From: SIG701 sp045577175
Lineage (GTDB): Bacteria; Bacillota; Clostridia; Oscillospirales; CAG-272
NCBI GenBank assembly: GCA_045577175.1
Contig: JAZNHT010000045.1
Location: forward strand, 1-26,139
DNA length: 26,139 bases
Direction of reading: 5' to 3'
Each line of letters starts with the position of its first letter. Within the stretch, counting starts at the first letter, position 1. The notes under the pieces are model-generated. The model saw only the letters and a list, made by a program, of their open reading frames with translations, was not told where the DNA came from and made no database searches. Below are positions 7,240 through 14,436 of this stretch, in pieces. The translations under genes were made by a program, and so were the position numbers.

Positions 7240-7825
7240 GGCGGTGCCCCCTGCCTGCACGGGCAAACAGGCGGCAGAGCACAATCCCGAAAAGCGCGCA
7301 CGCCGCGGAGGTGATCCACACCGGCACGACGATCGCATACGGGCGCACGGAGCCTGCCGCACGGCGCAGAGCGATCAGCGTTGTCGGCAAAAGCGCGGGC
7401 GGTGCCGTCGCAAGCACGGAGAGCGTAATCATATCGTCCGTGGCAGTATCGGGCGCGGGATTTCCCTCCTGCAATTTCGCCATGGCGGTGAGTGCCAGCG
7501 GCGTCGCCGCGTTACCGATGCCCAAAATATTCGCGCTGACGGATGCCGTGATTTCCTCGCACGCCCTGCCCGACCGCCACGCATCGGGGAACACGAGCCG
7601 CAAAACGGGCGCAAGCACGCGCGAAAGCCGCGCGATCACCCCTGCCTCTGTGAGGACGCGCATCACGCCGCACCAGAGCGTCATCATTCCTGCAAGCGAG
7701 AGCGTCAAGGTGACCGCCTGTGCCGCGCCGTCCACGATCGCGTTGGACAACGCGCCGAAATTCCCCGTGGGGATCGCCGCCACGACCGACACCGCGATCA
7801 GAACAAAAAAACAGATACCGAGCAT
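7232..7825 (-). CDS. spmA: Spore maturation protein A
   Basis: A 197-residue polytopic membrane protein of the nucleoside-recognition (Gate) family, SpmA branch. Motifs include SLAGMMTLWCGVMRV, the SANILGIGNAATPLAL segment diagnostic of the family, and a C-terminal membrane anchor. With SpmB it is required for spore core dehydration. I start it at the ATG at 7823-7825 because CGGAGG lies 6 nt upstream; the frame can be extended 7 codons to a TTG, but that would place the ribosome binding site inside the gene. It is first in an spmA-spmB-small-membrane-protein run and is divergent from the AbrB-like gene. No convincing sigma-A or sigma-E promoter was found for it. Confidence 0.9.
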   Translation of the reverse strand: MLGICFFVLIAVSVVAAIPTGNFGALSNAIVDGAAQAVTLTLSLAGMMTLWCGVMRVLTEAGVIARLSRVLAPVLRLVFPDAWRSGRACEEITASVSANILGIGNAATPLALTAMAKLQEGNPAPDTATDDMITLSVLATAPPALLPTTLIALRRAAGSVRPYAIVVPVWITSAACALFGIVLCRLFARAGRGHRHD

Positions 7826-7921
7826 ACCGTGCCTCCGTTTCGACAAAAATCATCCATATATCTCCGATTTCTGCCAATAGTACGCCAAAAATAGGAAATT
7901 GTTATTTTTTTGCCAAAACTG

Positions 7922-7950
7922 TTGACAAAAAAGGAAATCCATGGTAGAAT
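7922..7950 (+). promoter_or_regulatory. Sigma-A promoter of the AbrB-like gene
   Basis: A perfect TTGACA (7922-7927) and TAGAAT (7945-7950) with a 17-nt spacer, in an AT-rich stretch about 55 nt before the start codon of the AbrB-like regulator. The A/T runs at 7885-7935 would suit an AbrB-type DNA-binding protein, so autoregulation is possible but not shown. Confidence 0.85.
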
Positions 7951-8004
7951 TAGTAAGTAAATAGAAAAATCGCACGAATTGTGCGGATTAGTGGAGGAAA
8001 AACA

Positions 8005-8253
8005 ATGAAATCGATCGGAATTGTACGCAAAATCGACGAGCTTGGACGTATCGTTCTGCCCATCGAGACGCGCCGTCAGCTGGAGCTGGAGCCGAAGGAC
8101 GGGGTGGAAATCTTCGTGGACGAGGACAGAATCATTCTGAAGAAGTATCAGCCGTGCTGCATGTTCTGCAACGACGGCGACGACGTTCTTCTTTTCAAGG
8201 AGAAGAAGATCTGCCGCAAGTGCCTCATGGAGCTGAAGGCGAAAATCACCTGA
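8005..8253 (+). CDS. AbrB/SpoVT-family transcriptional regulator with cysteine-rich tail
   Basis: An 82-residue protein. Residues 1-47 form a complete AbrB/MazE/SpoVT swapped-hairpin DNA-binding domain (MKSIGIVRKIDELGRIVLP, then IETRRQL and VEIFVDEDRIILKKY). The tail carries five cysteines, Cys51, 52, 55, 70 and 73, in a CxxC...CxxC pattern that looks like a small zinc ribbon. The ATG at 8005 has GTGGAGG 9 nt upstream; an ATG 8 codons earlier has no ribosome binding site. Members of this family are transition-state regulators in spore formers; Clostridia commonly carry this short form with cysteines. It is monocistronic, ended by a strong terminator, and divergent from spmA. Confidence 0.9.
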   Translation: MKSIGIVRKIDELGRIVLPIETRRQLELEPKDGVEIFVDEDRIILKKYQPCCMFCNDGDDVLLFKEKKICRKCLMELKAKIT

Positions 8254-8299
8254 TCGGTGTATTGTATGCCGCACGGGGCGAAAACAGACCGATAAAAAA

Positions 8300-8338
8300 G
8301 GAGATGCTGCATTGGAATGCGGCATCTCCCTCTTTTTT
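8300..8338 (+). terminator. Rho-independent terminator of the AbrB-like gene
   Basis: A 13-bp stem (8300-8312 with 8317-8329, one G.U pair) closed by a TGGA loop and followed by TCTTTTTT. It begins 47 nt after the AbrB-like stop codon. Confidence 0.9.
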
Positions 8339-8355
8339 GTGCGGAATATAGGGCG

Positions 8356-8413
8356 GTCATTGTGTCAAGAGCGAACCAAACGGACGGTCGGGGACGACCG
8401 TCCCTACAATGAC
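8356..8413. repeat. Nested palindromic unit
   Basis: Outer arms of 8 bp (8356-8363 and 8406-8413) enclose a perfect 9-bp inverted repeat with a GGGA loop (8382-8390/8395-8403; GGACGGTCG and its complement). It has no T tract and lies between two convergent genes that each already have a terminator. It resembles the short REP-like palindromes dispersed in gut Clostridia genomes, but no second copy is in this window. Confidence 0.55.
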
Positions 8414-8473
8414 GGCGCGAACATATTCGCTATTCCGCAAGGATCATCACAACGCGCCCGTTTCCATTCACAA

Positions 8474-8503
8474 AAAACACCGTCTCCGAGGAGACGGTGT
8501 TTT
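8474..8503. terminator. Bidirectional terminator, mainly serving the GlsB-like gene
   Basis: A near-perfect inverted repeat with ACACCGTCTCC and its complement (arms about 8477-8487 and 8490-8500), extended by A/T runs on both sides so that either strand has a T tract after the stem (TTTTTTG on minus, TTTTCG on plus). It lies just beyond the stop of the GlsB-like gene (8516). Confidence 0.85.
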
Positions 8504-8515
8504 CGTTTGTTTTTC

Positions 8516-8776
8516 TTATTTCAGATACTTGCGTGCAAGCCAGATGCACAGGCACGAGCCGACAACGCCGAACAAGATCGAGCCGATCCAGCCGCCGATA
8601 GACAGACCGATCACACCGAGCACAGCACCGATAATACCGCCGACAAATCCGCCCACGATACCGAGGATGATGTTGCGAAGCAGGCTGCCCTTCGATTTCA
8701 TGATCTCACCGGCAACAAAGCCGCACACGGCACCGATCACGATCGTCGTCAGAACTTTCCAAAGAAGAGTGAGCAT
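8516..8776 (-). CDS. GlsB/YeaQ/YmgE-family small membrane protein
   Basis: An 86-residue, three-span, glycine-rich hydrophobic protein of the transglycosylase-associated (YeaQ/YmgE/GlsB) family. Family features: the VCGFVAGEIMKSKG segment, then NIILGIVGGFVGG and GWIGSILFGVVGSCLCIW glycine-patterned helices, and a basic end (LARKYLK). The family is linked to general and cell-envelope stress, but the molecular role is unknown. I start at the ATG at 8774-8776 because AGGAGG is 7 nt upstream; the frame extends 19 codons further without family similarity. It is monocistronic with its own promoter and terminator. Confidence 0.85.
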   Translation of the reverse strand: MLTLLWKVLTTIVIGAVCGFVAGEIMKSKGSLLRNIILGIVGGFVGGIIGAVLGVIGLSIGGWIGSILFGVVGSCLCIWLARKYLK

Positions 8777-8851
8777 ACGTATACCTCCTATAAAAAATAC
8801 CGATTTCGGATACCGCTTTACAAAAAAACTCACGTTTTTTGCGTTGGCATC

Positions 8852-8880
8852 TTGTGAAACGGCTCGATTTGTACTATAAT
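8852..8880 (+). promoter_or_regulatory. Probable promoter of copA
   Basis: TTGTGA (8852-8857), a 17-nt spacer, and a perfect TATAAT (8875-8880) on the plus strand. The predicted start near 8887 gives copA a leader of about 110 nt. The -35 box is weak, as expected for a promoter that may need a regulator or be repressed. Confidence 0.65.
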
Positions 8881-8927
8881 AAATACATCGGTGCCGTCCG
8901 TTTTATGCCTTATGCGGTACTGTATTC

Positions 8928-8956
8928 ATTATACACGAATCAAACACAAAAATCAA
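8928..8956 (-). promoter_or_regulatory. Probable promoter of the GlsB-like gene
   Basis: On the minus strand TTGATT (8951-8956), a 17-nt spacer and a perfect TATAAT (8928-8933). The predicted start near 8921 lies to the right of the copA start near 8887, so the two transcripts would overlap by about 35 nt. Confidence 0.7.
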
Positions 8957-8962
8957 GTAAAA

Positions 8963-8985
8963 TTTCGACAAAGACTTCGTCGAAA
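8963..8985 (+). promoter_or_regulatory. Inverted repeat overlapping the copA ribosome binding site
   Basis: Perfect 7-bp arms TTTCGAC (8963-8969) and GTCGAAA (8979-8985) separated by 9 nt. The right arm runs into the AAAGGAG ribosome binding site of copA (8983-8989). It could be an operator or a leader hairpin that limits translation. It does not match a copper-repressor consensus that I can name. Confidence 0.4.
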
Positions 8986-8996
8986 GGAGAATCCGT

Positions 8997-11222
8997 ATGC
9001 AGAAATATTCCGTCAGCGGCATGATGTGCGCCGTCTGCGTCTCCCACGTGGAGAAGGCGGTCTCCGCCGTGGAGGGCGTTACCTCCGTCACAGTCAGTCT
9101 GCTGACGCACTCCATGGACGTGGAGGGCGGCTCCCCGAAGGCGATCATCGCGGCGGTGAAGGCGGCAGGCTACAAGGCTGTCATCGACAAGGGCGGCAAG
9201 GACGCTTTCGCGGATACACAGTCGCCGCCGCTTCTGAAAAGATTTCTCCTCAGTCTCGTTTTTCTCGTGCCGCTGATGTATCTGAGCATGGGACACATGA
9301 TCGGCTTACCGATCCCCTCCTTTATGACGGGCACGGACGGCGCAATATGGTTTCTCGCCGCCCAGCTTATCCTCACCGTCCCCGTCTGCGTGATCGGCAG
9401 ATCGTTTTTCATCGGCGGTGTGCGCGGTGCTTTGAACAAATCCCCCGGCATGGACACGCTCGTTTCCCTCGGCGCCGTCTCCGCGATCGGCTACGGCATC
9501 TTTGCTTTGGCGGAGGTGGTGATCGGCACGGTGACAGGAGACGCCGCACGCATAGACACGTACCGGCACGACGTCTATTTTGAATCGGCGGCGATGATTC
9601 TGACGCTGATTACGCTCGGCAAATGGCTGGAGGCGAAAAGCAAGGGGCGCACGACGGATGCGCTTCGCTCCCTTGCCGATCTCGCGCCGAAAACGGCGCA
9701 CGTGATCCGTGACGGTGCGGAGATCACCGTGCCCGTAACGGAAGTCAAGGAGGGGGACACGTTCCTCGTCCGCCCGGGTGAGAGAATCCCCGTGGACGGC
9801 GTTGTTACGGACGGCATCTCCGGCGTGGACGAAAGCGCACTCACGGGCGAGAGTATGCCTGTGGACAAAACAATCGGTGACACGGTGAGCGCGGCGACGG
9901 TATCCGTCAGCGGCGTTTTGTACTGCCGTGCGACACGGGTGGGCGAGGACACGACGCTCTCGCAAATCATCCGTCTCGTGAGAGAGGCGGCGGCGACAAA
10001 AGCACCGCTTGCCCGTCTTGCGGACAAGGTGGCAGGCATTTTTGCGCCCGTAGTGACCGTGATCGCTATCGTGACGCTCGCCGCATGGCTTCTCGCAGGA
10101 GAGGACTTCCGCTTCGCTCTCGCACGGAGCATCTCCGTGCTCGTTATCAGCTGTCCGTGCGCGCTCGGTCTGGCAACGCCGGTCGCGGTCATGGTCGGAA
10201 GCGGTGTCGGCGCGCGCAAGGGAATCCTGTTCAAAAGCGCGGCGGCACTGGAGAACACGGGCAAGGTGCAAACGGTCATCCTCGACAAAACGGGCACGCT
10301 GACAGAAGGCGCGCCTGCCGTATCCTCCGTCGTTTTGGCGGAAGGGGTATCCCGTACCGAGCTTCTCACCCTCGCCTGCTCGCTTGAGGCAGGCAGTGCG
10401 CATCCGCTTGCCCGTGCCGTCACGGCACTCGGTGAGGCAGAGGGGATCGCCCTTCAGACAGCAGAGAATTTCACCGACACGCCCGGGCGCGGCATCACGG
10501 CAGTCGTGGACGGCAAACAATCGCTGGCAGGCAACCGCGCCTTCGCGGAAACGCGTGCGGCGATCCCCGAGGAGATATGCACGGCGGCGGAGAAAGCAGC
10601 CGCACACGGCGAGACACCGCTTTATTTCGTAAAAGACGGGGTATGCCTCGGCATCCTCGCCGTTTCGGATACGGTGCGTGCGACGGCAAAAGAGGCGATC
10701 CGATCTCTGCACGGGATGGGACTGCGCACGGTGCTTCTGACAGGCGATAATGTGCGCACGGCGGCAGCAGTCGCAAAATCGGTGGGCATTCCCGAATCGG
10801 ACGTGCGTGCAGGCGTGCTCCCCGACGGAAAAGAAGCGGCAGTGCGCGAAGCTCTCGCAGGCGGCATGACAGCCATGGTCGGCGACGGCATCAACGACGC
10901 ACCGGCGCTCACCCGTGCCACGGTCGGCATTGCGATCGGCGCAGGCGCGGACATCGCTATCGATGCGGCGGATGTGGTGCTGATGCGAAGCGATCCGTCC
11001 GATGTGGCAGAGGCGATTGCGCTCTCACGCCGCGTGATCCGAAACATCAGGCAGAATCTGTTCTGGGCGTTTTTCTATAACGCGATCTGCATCCCGATCG
11101 CGGCAGGCGTTTTGTATCCTGCCTTCGGTCTTGTCTTAAATCCCATGATTGCCTCGGCGGCGATGAGCTTGTCCAGTATATTTGTAGTCACAAATGCGCT
11201 CCGTCTGGAGCGAAAATCATAA
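8997..11222 (+). CDS. copA: Copper-type P1B-ATPase
   Basis: A 741-residue heavy-metal P-type ATPase that would pump Cu(I) out of the cytoplasm at the cost of ATP. Seen: one N-terminal metal-binding domain with Cys11 and Cys14 (GMMCAVCVSHVEKAV), several membrane spans, the TGES actuator motif (ALTGESMPVDK), the ion-path motif SCPCALGLATP near residue 385, the phosphorylated aspartate in DKTGTLTEG near 429, HP in the SAHPLA segment, and GDGINDAP near 628-635. CPC plus a single heavy-metal-associated domain fits the copper group rather than zinc/cadmium. The ATG at 8997 follows AAAGGAG. The glutamine amidotransferase gene starts 12 nt after its stop, so they form an operon. Confidence 0.93.
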   Translation: MQKYSVSGMMCAVCVSHVEKAVSAVEGVTSVTVSLLTHSMDVEGGSPKAIIAAVKAAGYKAVIDKGGKDAFADTQSPPLLKRFLLSLVFLVPLMYLSMGHMIGLPIPSFMTGTDGAIWFLAAQLILTVPVCVIGRSFFIGGVRGALNKSPGMDTLVSLGAVSAIGYGIFALAEVVIGTVTGDAARIDTYRHDVYFESAAMILTLITLGKWLEAKSKGRTTDALRSLADLAPKTAHVIRDGAEITVPVTEVKEGDTFLVRPGERIPVDGVVTDGISGVDESALTGESMPVDKTIGDTVSAATVSVSGVLYCRATRVGEDTTLSQIIRLVREAAATKAPLARLADKVAGIFAPVVTVIAIVTLAAWLLAGEDFRFALARSISVLVISCPCALGLATPVAVMVGSGVGARKGILFKSAAALENTGKVQTVILDKTGTLTEGAPAVSSVVLAEGVSRTELLTLACSLEAGSAHPLARAVTALGEAEGIALQTAENFTDTPGRGITAVVDGKQSLAGNRAFAETRAAIPEEICTAAEKAAAHGETPLYFVKDGVCLGILAVSDTVRATAKEAIRSLHGMGLRTVLLTGDNVRTAAAVAKSVGIPESDVRAGVLPDGKEAAVREALAGGMTAMVGDGINDAPALTRATVGIAIGAGADIAIDAADVVLMRSDPSDVAEAIALSRRVIRNIRQNLFWAFFYNAICIPIAAGVLYPAFGLVLNPMIASAAMSLSSIFVVTNALRLERKS

Positions 11223-11234
11223 GGAGAACTATCC

Positions 11235-12263
11235 ATGTGTAACATCGCAGGCTATGTTGGAAACAAAAACGCGGCACCGATCCTTTTGAAAATGATCTTG
11301 GCGCAGGAAGGGCTGGATGCCGGCTTCTTCTCCGGTCTTGCCGTCCATGACGGGGAGCGAATCGCGTACCGCAAAACGCAGGGCGATTTCGAAACGCTCC
11401 TGAAGGAGACGGACGCGGAAACGCTTGTCGGCTGCACGGGCATCATCCACGGACGCACGCCGTCCGGCGGTGACGCTTCGTGGGCACATCCGTTCGTGAC
11501 GGAGACGGAGGGCGACGTAAAGCTCTGCTACGTTGCCAACGGAAGCTACGGCAAATTCCGCCCGTACAGGGATCAGTTTGACAAGGTCGCGGACAGTCTT
11601 GAGGCGGACGGGTACCCGATCCCCTGCAAGATTTTTGCGGATATGCCGCAGTACAATCACGTGGGCGGCGCATCCGTACATATCTCCGACATCATGTGTC
11701 AGCTGATCTCCCGATACAAGGACCGCGGTGCCTCCGTCGCGGACGCGATGGCGAAATCGTTTATTGAAATGCCGAGCGAAATCGTCGGTCTCGTGCTGGA
11801 CAAAAGCACCCCCGATCGGATCTATTATGCGAGAATCAACATGCCGATGTTTGTCGGATTCGACAAAGACGGCGCGTATCTTGCGTCCTGCCCGACGGCG
11901 TTCCCCGACAGCGTGAAATCGTACAAGCTCCTCCCCGCACTCTCCTCCGGCGTGATCTACAAGGACAGATACGAGACGGTGAAATTCCCCGAATTTGCGC
12001 GCAAGGTGCGCGGCTTCAGCAGAATTTCGGCAGAGAAAGCAAAAGCCGCCGTCCTCGCCCGTCTGACGGAGGGAGTCGCGGACATCAATGAGCTTCGCAC
12101 CGCCATAGCGGGCAAGAAAAAAACGGACGATCTTTTGCAGACGGAGCCGATCGCGTATCTGGTGCTCACCGAGCTTCTGAAAGAAGGCAAGGTCAAGGAG
12201 ATGCACGAAACGTGGGAGGTCGGCGGACAGACCGCGCCGAAGATTCGCTTCTGTTTGGCATAA
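11235..12263 (+). CDS. Stand-alone class II glutamine amidotransferase-like protein
   Basis: A 342-residue protein whose N-terminus MCNIAGYVG places the nucleophile at Cys2, exposed once Met1 is removed, as in Ntn-hydrolase amidotransferases (GlmS, PurF). The segment GIIHGRTPSGG matches the substrate-binding loop (HTRWATHG in GlmS) and VANGSYGKF matches the oxyanion NG. There is no SIS isomerase or PRTase synthase domain to use the ammonia. Instead the last ~85 residues (from about ISAEKAKAAVLARL) read like a winged-helix fold: three helices, then EGKVKEM and a TAPKIRF strand. It is preceded by AAGGAG and follows copA by 12 nt. Its acceptor substrate is unknown; it might also be a glutaminase-like regulator. 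Confidence 0.8.
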   Translation: MCNIAGYVGNKNAAPILLKMILAQEGLDAGFFSGLAVHDGERIAYRKTQGDFETLLKETDAETLVGCTGIIHGRTPSGGDASWAHPFVTETEGDVKLCYVANGSYGKFRPYRDQFDKVADSLEADGYPIPCKIFADMPQYNHVGGASVHISDIMCQLISRYKDRGASVADAMAKSFIEMPSEIVGLVLDKSTPDRIYYARINMPMFVGFDKDGAYLASCPTAFPDSVKSYKLLPALSSGVIYKDRYETVKFPEFARKVRGFSRISAEKAKAAVLARLTEGVADINELRTAIAGKKKTDDLLQTEPIAYLVLTELLKEGKVKEMHETWEVGGQTAPKIRFCLA

Positions 12264-12283
12264 CCCGATTTGCATACAAAATG

Positions 12284-12323
12284 CCACCCGTACCGAACAG
12301 TGCCGGTGCGGGTGGTAATTTTT
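12284..12323. terminator. Bidirectional terminator between convergent genes
   Basis: A 12-bp stem with one G.U pair (12284-12295/12304-12315, 8-nt loop) followed by TAATTTTTA on plus and CATTTTGTA on minus. It ends the copA-amidotransferase operon and probably also the Asp-box gene on the other strand (stop at 12331). Confidence 0.85.
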
Positions 12324-12330
12324 ACGGTAT

Positions 12331-13443
12331 TTACTCTTTCTTGAACGCCAAATGCGGCTCGACTGTGTGCAATACGGCATAATTCAGGCAGTCCTTACCC
12401 GACGTAAAGCCGCCGATCAACCCCTCCGTCGGATGCAACTCTCCCGACGAATACAGCATAATCATTTTGCCGTACCAATCCTTGAGCGCATAGTAAACAA
12501 TGCCGAATTTGCTCTCCTTATACAGAAGCTCCTCAAACGTCTCCTCTCCGTTTTCGGACACGACCCGTCCGACGTGCACGTTGCACCGCCACGGACGGAC
12601 GGTAGAATAATCATCCGGCAGAGGCGAAGAATACGCCAGAAACAGCTCTCCCTGATACGGAAACAGATACGGTCTTGTGTCGGAGGTCACAAGCGAGAGA
12701 TTGCTCAGCGTCCACGTAATCCCGTCCTTGGAATACAGCAGATTTCTTTGCTTCTCCTCCGTTTGTGTGACAGCACCGCAGCGACACATCACCCAAAACA
12801 TTCCCTCGTGATACGCAAGCATCGCCTCGTAATTCACCTTGTGACTAACAAGCGAAACAAACGTCCAGCACGCTCCGTCCGTCGATTTCATAAACATAAA
12901 ATTGCCGATCGCATTGCCGCCGCACGCCGTTGTGTAGTAGATGCCGTCCACGTTCACAATCGCCGAGGTGAACTGCAAGTGCGTAAACTGCTCTCCGCCG
13001 AGCGACGCAATATGCGCGTTTATCGTGTCCTTGCTGAAGCACATCGCTTCGGCACCGTCACAGCTCTTGAACTGCACCTCATGCAGCTTTCCGACCGCTA
13101 AGGTTTTCTTGTCCACGTCCTTATAATAGTACACATAATTGCCCATATTGACCACAAAAACGCGCACGGTTTCCGCGTCCAGATCAATTACGTTGCACTC
13201 GGACAATCGCTCCCCGCCAAACTCGTCAGCGGCACAGAAAACAGTCGCCCACTGCACATTGGTCGGCTGTAAAATATTGAATTTCGCCAGATTGACAAGC
13301 TCACTGCTCTCCCCGAGTGCCGTTTCGCTGGACAGATACACGGCGTATGCAATCCCCGTTCGCTCGTCAACAGCAAGCTCGACCGCGTTGGCGGCCATCT
13401 CTCTGAGGCAGTTATTGATCCGTGTTACATTCAAATTCCGCAT
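12331..13443 (-). CDS. Cytoplasmic Asp-box (sialidase-like beta-propeller) protein
   Basis: A 370-residue protein beginning MRNLNVTRINNCLREM at the ATG 13441-13443, 6 nt after GGAGGG; the longer frame upstream is not needed. It has two clear Asp-box motifs, STDGACW (187-193) and SKDGITW (238-244), within beta-rich repeats such as GIYYTTACGG and GELFLAYSS. Asp boxes mark the bladed propellers of sialidases and BNR-repeat glycosidases. There is no signal peptide or membrane segment, so it should be cytoplasmic. I cannot see the full catalytic arginine triad of a sialidase, so activity is uncertain; it could be a non-catalytic propeller. It follows the dgoK/aldolase pair but has its own promoter. 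Confidence 0.6.
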   Translation of the reverse strand: MRNLNVTRINNCLREMAANAVELAVDERTGIAYAVYLSSETALGESSELVNLAKFNILQPTNVQWATVFCAADEFGGERLSECNVIDLDAETVRVFVVNMGNYVYYYKDVDKKTLAVGKLHEVQFKSCDGAEAMCFSKDTINAHIASLGGEQFTHLQFTSAIVNVDGIYYTTACGGNAIGNFMFMKSTDGACWTFVSLVSHKVNYEAMLAYHEGMFWVMCRCGAVTQTEEKQRNLLYSKDGITWTLSNLSLVTSDTRPYLFPYQGELFLAYSSPLPDDYSTVRPWRCNVHVGRVVSENGEETFEELLYKESKFGIVYYALKDWYGKMIMLYSSGELHPTEGLIGGFTSGKDCLNYAVLHTVEPHLAFKKE

Positions 13444-13470
13444 ACATTTCCCTCCGTATGTGTTTCCTCT

Positions 13471-13500
13471 ATTGTACCATAGGGGGAAGTGCTCCGTCAA
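13471..13500 (-). promoter_or_regulatory. Promoter of the Asp-box gene
   Basis: On the minus strand TTGACG (13495-13500), an 18-nt spacer and TACAAT (13471-13476). The -35 box overlaps the TGA stop codon of dgoK, so the gene can be transcribed apart from the operon ahead of it. Confidence 0.7.
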
Positions 13501-14435
13501 CAAATCACGGCGCGACGGCACACGAAACTGTTTCGGGCAGTGGAGCTGTCCACTGTGTCGTCATCCGGCTCGGTGATCCGTTTATCCGATACCGCAGAGA
13601 GCAGGTGTGCCATGGCGCGGCGGAGCTGCTTTCGTCCGCCGATCACGATGCGCTCCTCGGGCATCGCAAGGATCGCACGAATCTCTCCCTGCAAAACCGC
13701 GCCGAGAAAAAAGCTGTACGTATACGCGGCATCCTTCATAAAAACATTTGTCAGAACGCGCGTTTTGAACAAAGCCTCGTTCACGCCGTGCGCCTCGGCG
13801 TATCGGTATCCCTCAAAAAGCGCGGGACAAAACAGCTCGCCCTCGGCAATATTCACCGAAGAGGCAAGGATTGTGTGCGCAGACAGTGCCGCGATCATCT
13901 CTCCTGTGAGCATCGTTTTGAAATCGCAGATCCGTCCGTGCCCGTCTACGCGGATGAGCTTGGAATGAGAGCCGGGCAGAACGTACACACACGCGCCGTC
14001 CTCCGGCGTGAGGATACCGACAAGCTCCGTTTCCTCACCGCGCATGAGATCGCAATCCTCAAGACGATCGCCCACGCTTTTGACGCCGCCGATAAAGAAA
14101 AAAGGAACGGAGGAAATCTCAGGCAGGGTAACCTCCGCGGCGGCTTCGCGAAGTTCGGCAATCCCGGCGGGAAGCACCGTATGCGCAAGCGTGCAGAGCC
14201 CGAACTCGGAGGTAATCATCCCCGAGGCGAGAATGCGGCAGATGTCCGTTTCGGCAAGTCCGTGCGCTGTGAGAATCTGCCCGATTCCCTCGCGCACGCG
14301 CTTGGTCAGTATCGCTTTCGACTCCGCATTTTTCGACCCCGTACCGAGGCTTACAGAGTCTGTCACCTTGCCGTCCTCGACAAGATAGAGCCGTGTGTTT
14401 GTCGTGCCGCCGTCGATCGTGATGTATCGTCTCAT
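13497..14435 (-). CDS. dgoK: 2-dehydro-3-deoxygalactonokinase
   Basis: A 312-residue kinase of the DgoK family (ASKHA fold). It phosphorylates 2-keto-3-deoxygalactonate to the 6-phosphate, the step before aldol cleavage. Seen: the phosphate-1 loop ITIDGGTTNTRLYLV at the N-terminus, ASGMITSEFGL, FIGGVKSV, and LPGSHSKLIRVDG with DFKTMLTGEM in the middle, all characteristic of DgoK. The start codon is 1 nt past the aldolase stop, so the two are made from one message and catalyse consecutive steps. The last ~15 residues (after DDDTVDSSTARN) look like a non-conserved tail. Confidence 0.9.
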   Translation of the reverse strand: MRRYITIDGGTTNTRLYLVEDGKVTDSVSLGTGSKNAESKAILTKRVREGIGQILTAHGLAETDICRILASGMITSEFGLCTLAHTVLPAGIAELREAAAEVTLPEISSVPFFFIGGVKSVGDRLEDCDLMRGEETELVGILTPEDGACVYVLPGSHSKLIRVDGHGRICDFKTMLTGEMIAALSAHTILASSVNIAEGELFCPALFEGYRYAEAHGVNEALFKTRVLTNVFMKDAAYTYSFFLGAVLQGEIRAILAMPEERIVIGGRKQLRRAMAHLLSAVSDKRITEPDDDTVDSSTARNSFVCRRAVIC

Positions 14436-14436
14436 A

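Noticed and set aside
7826..7921. Possible sigma-E promoter for spmA
   Set aside because: A TACTAT-like box exists, but neither it nor the upstream sequence fits a sigma-E or sigma-A pair with acceptable spacing.
9306..10712. A 468-codon minus-strand frame opposite copA
   Set aside because: Antisense shadow of the P-type ATPase; no start signals.
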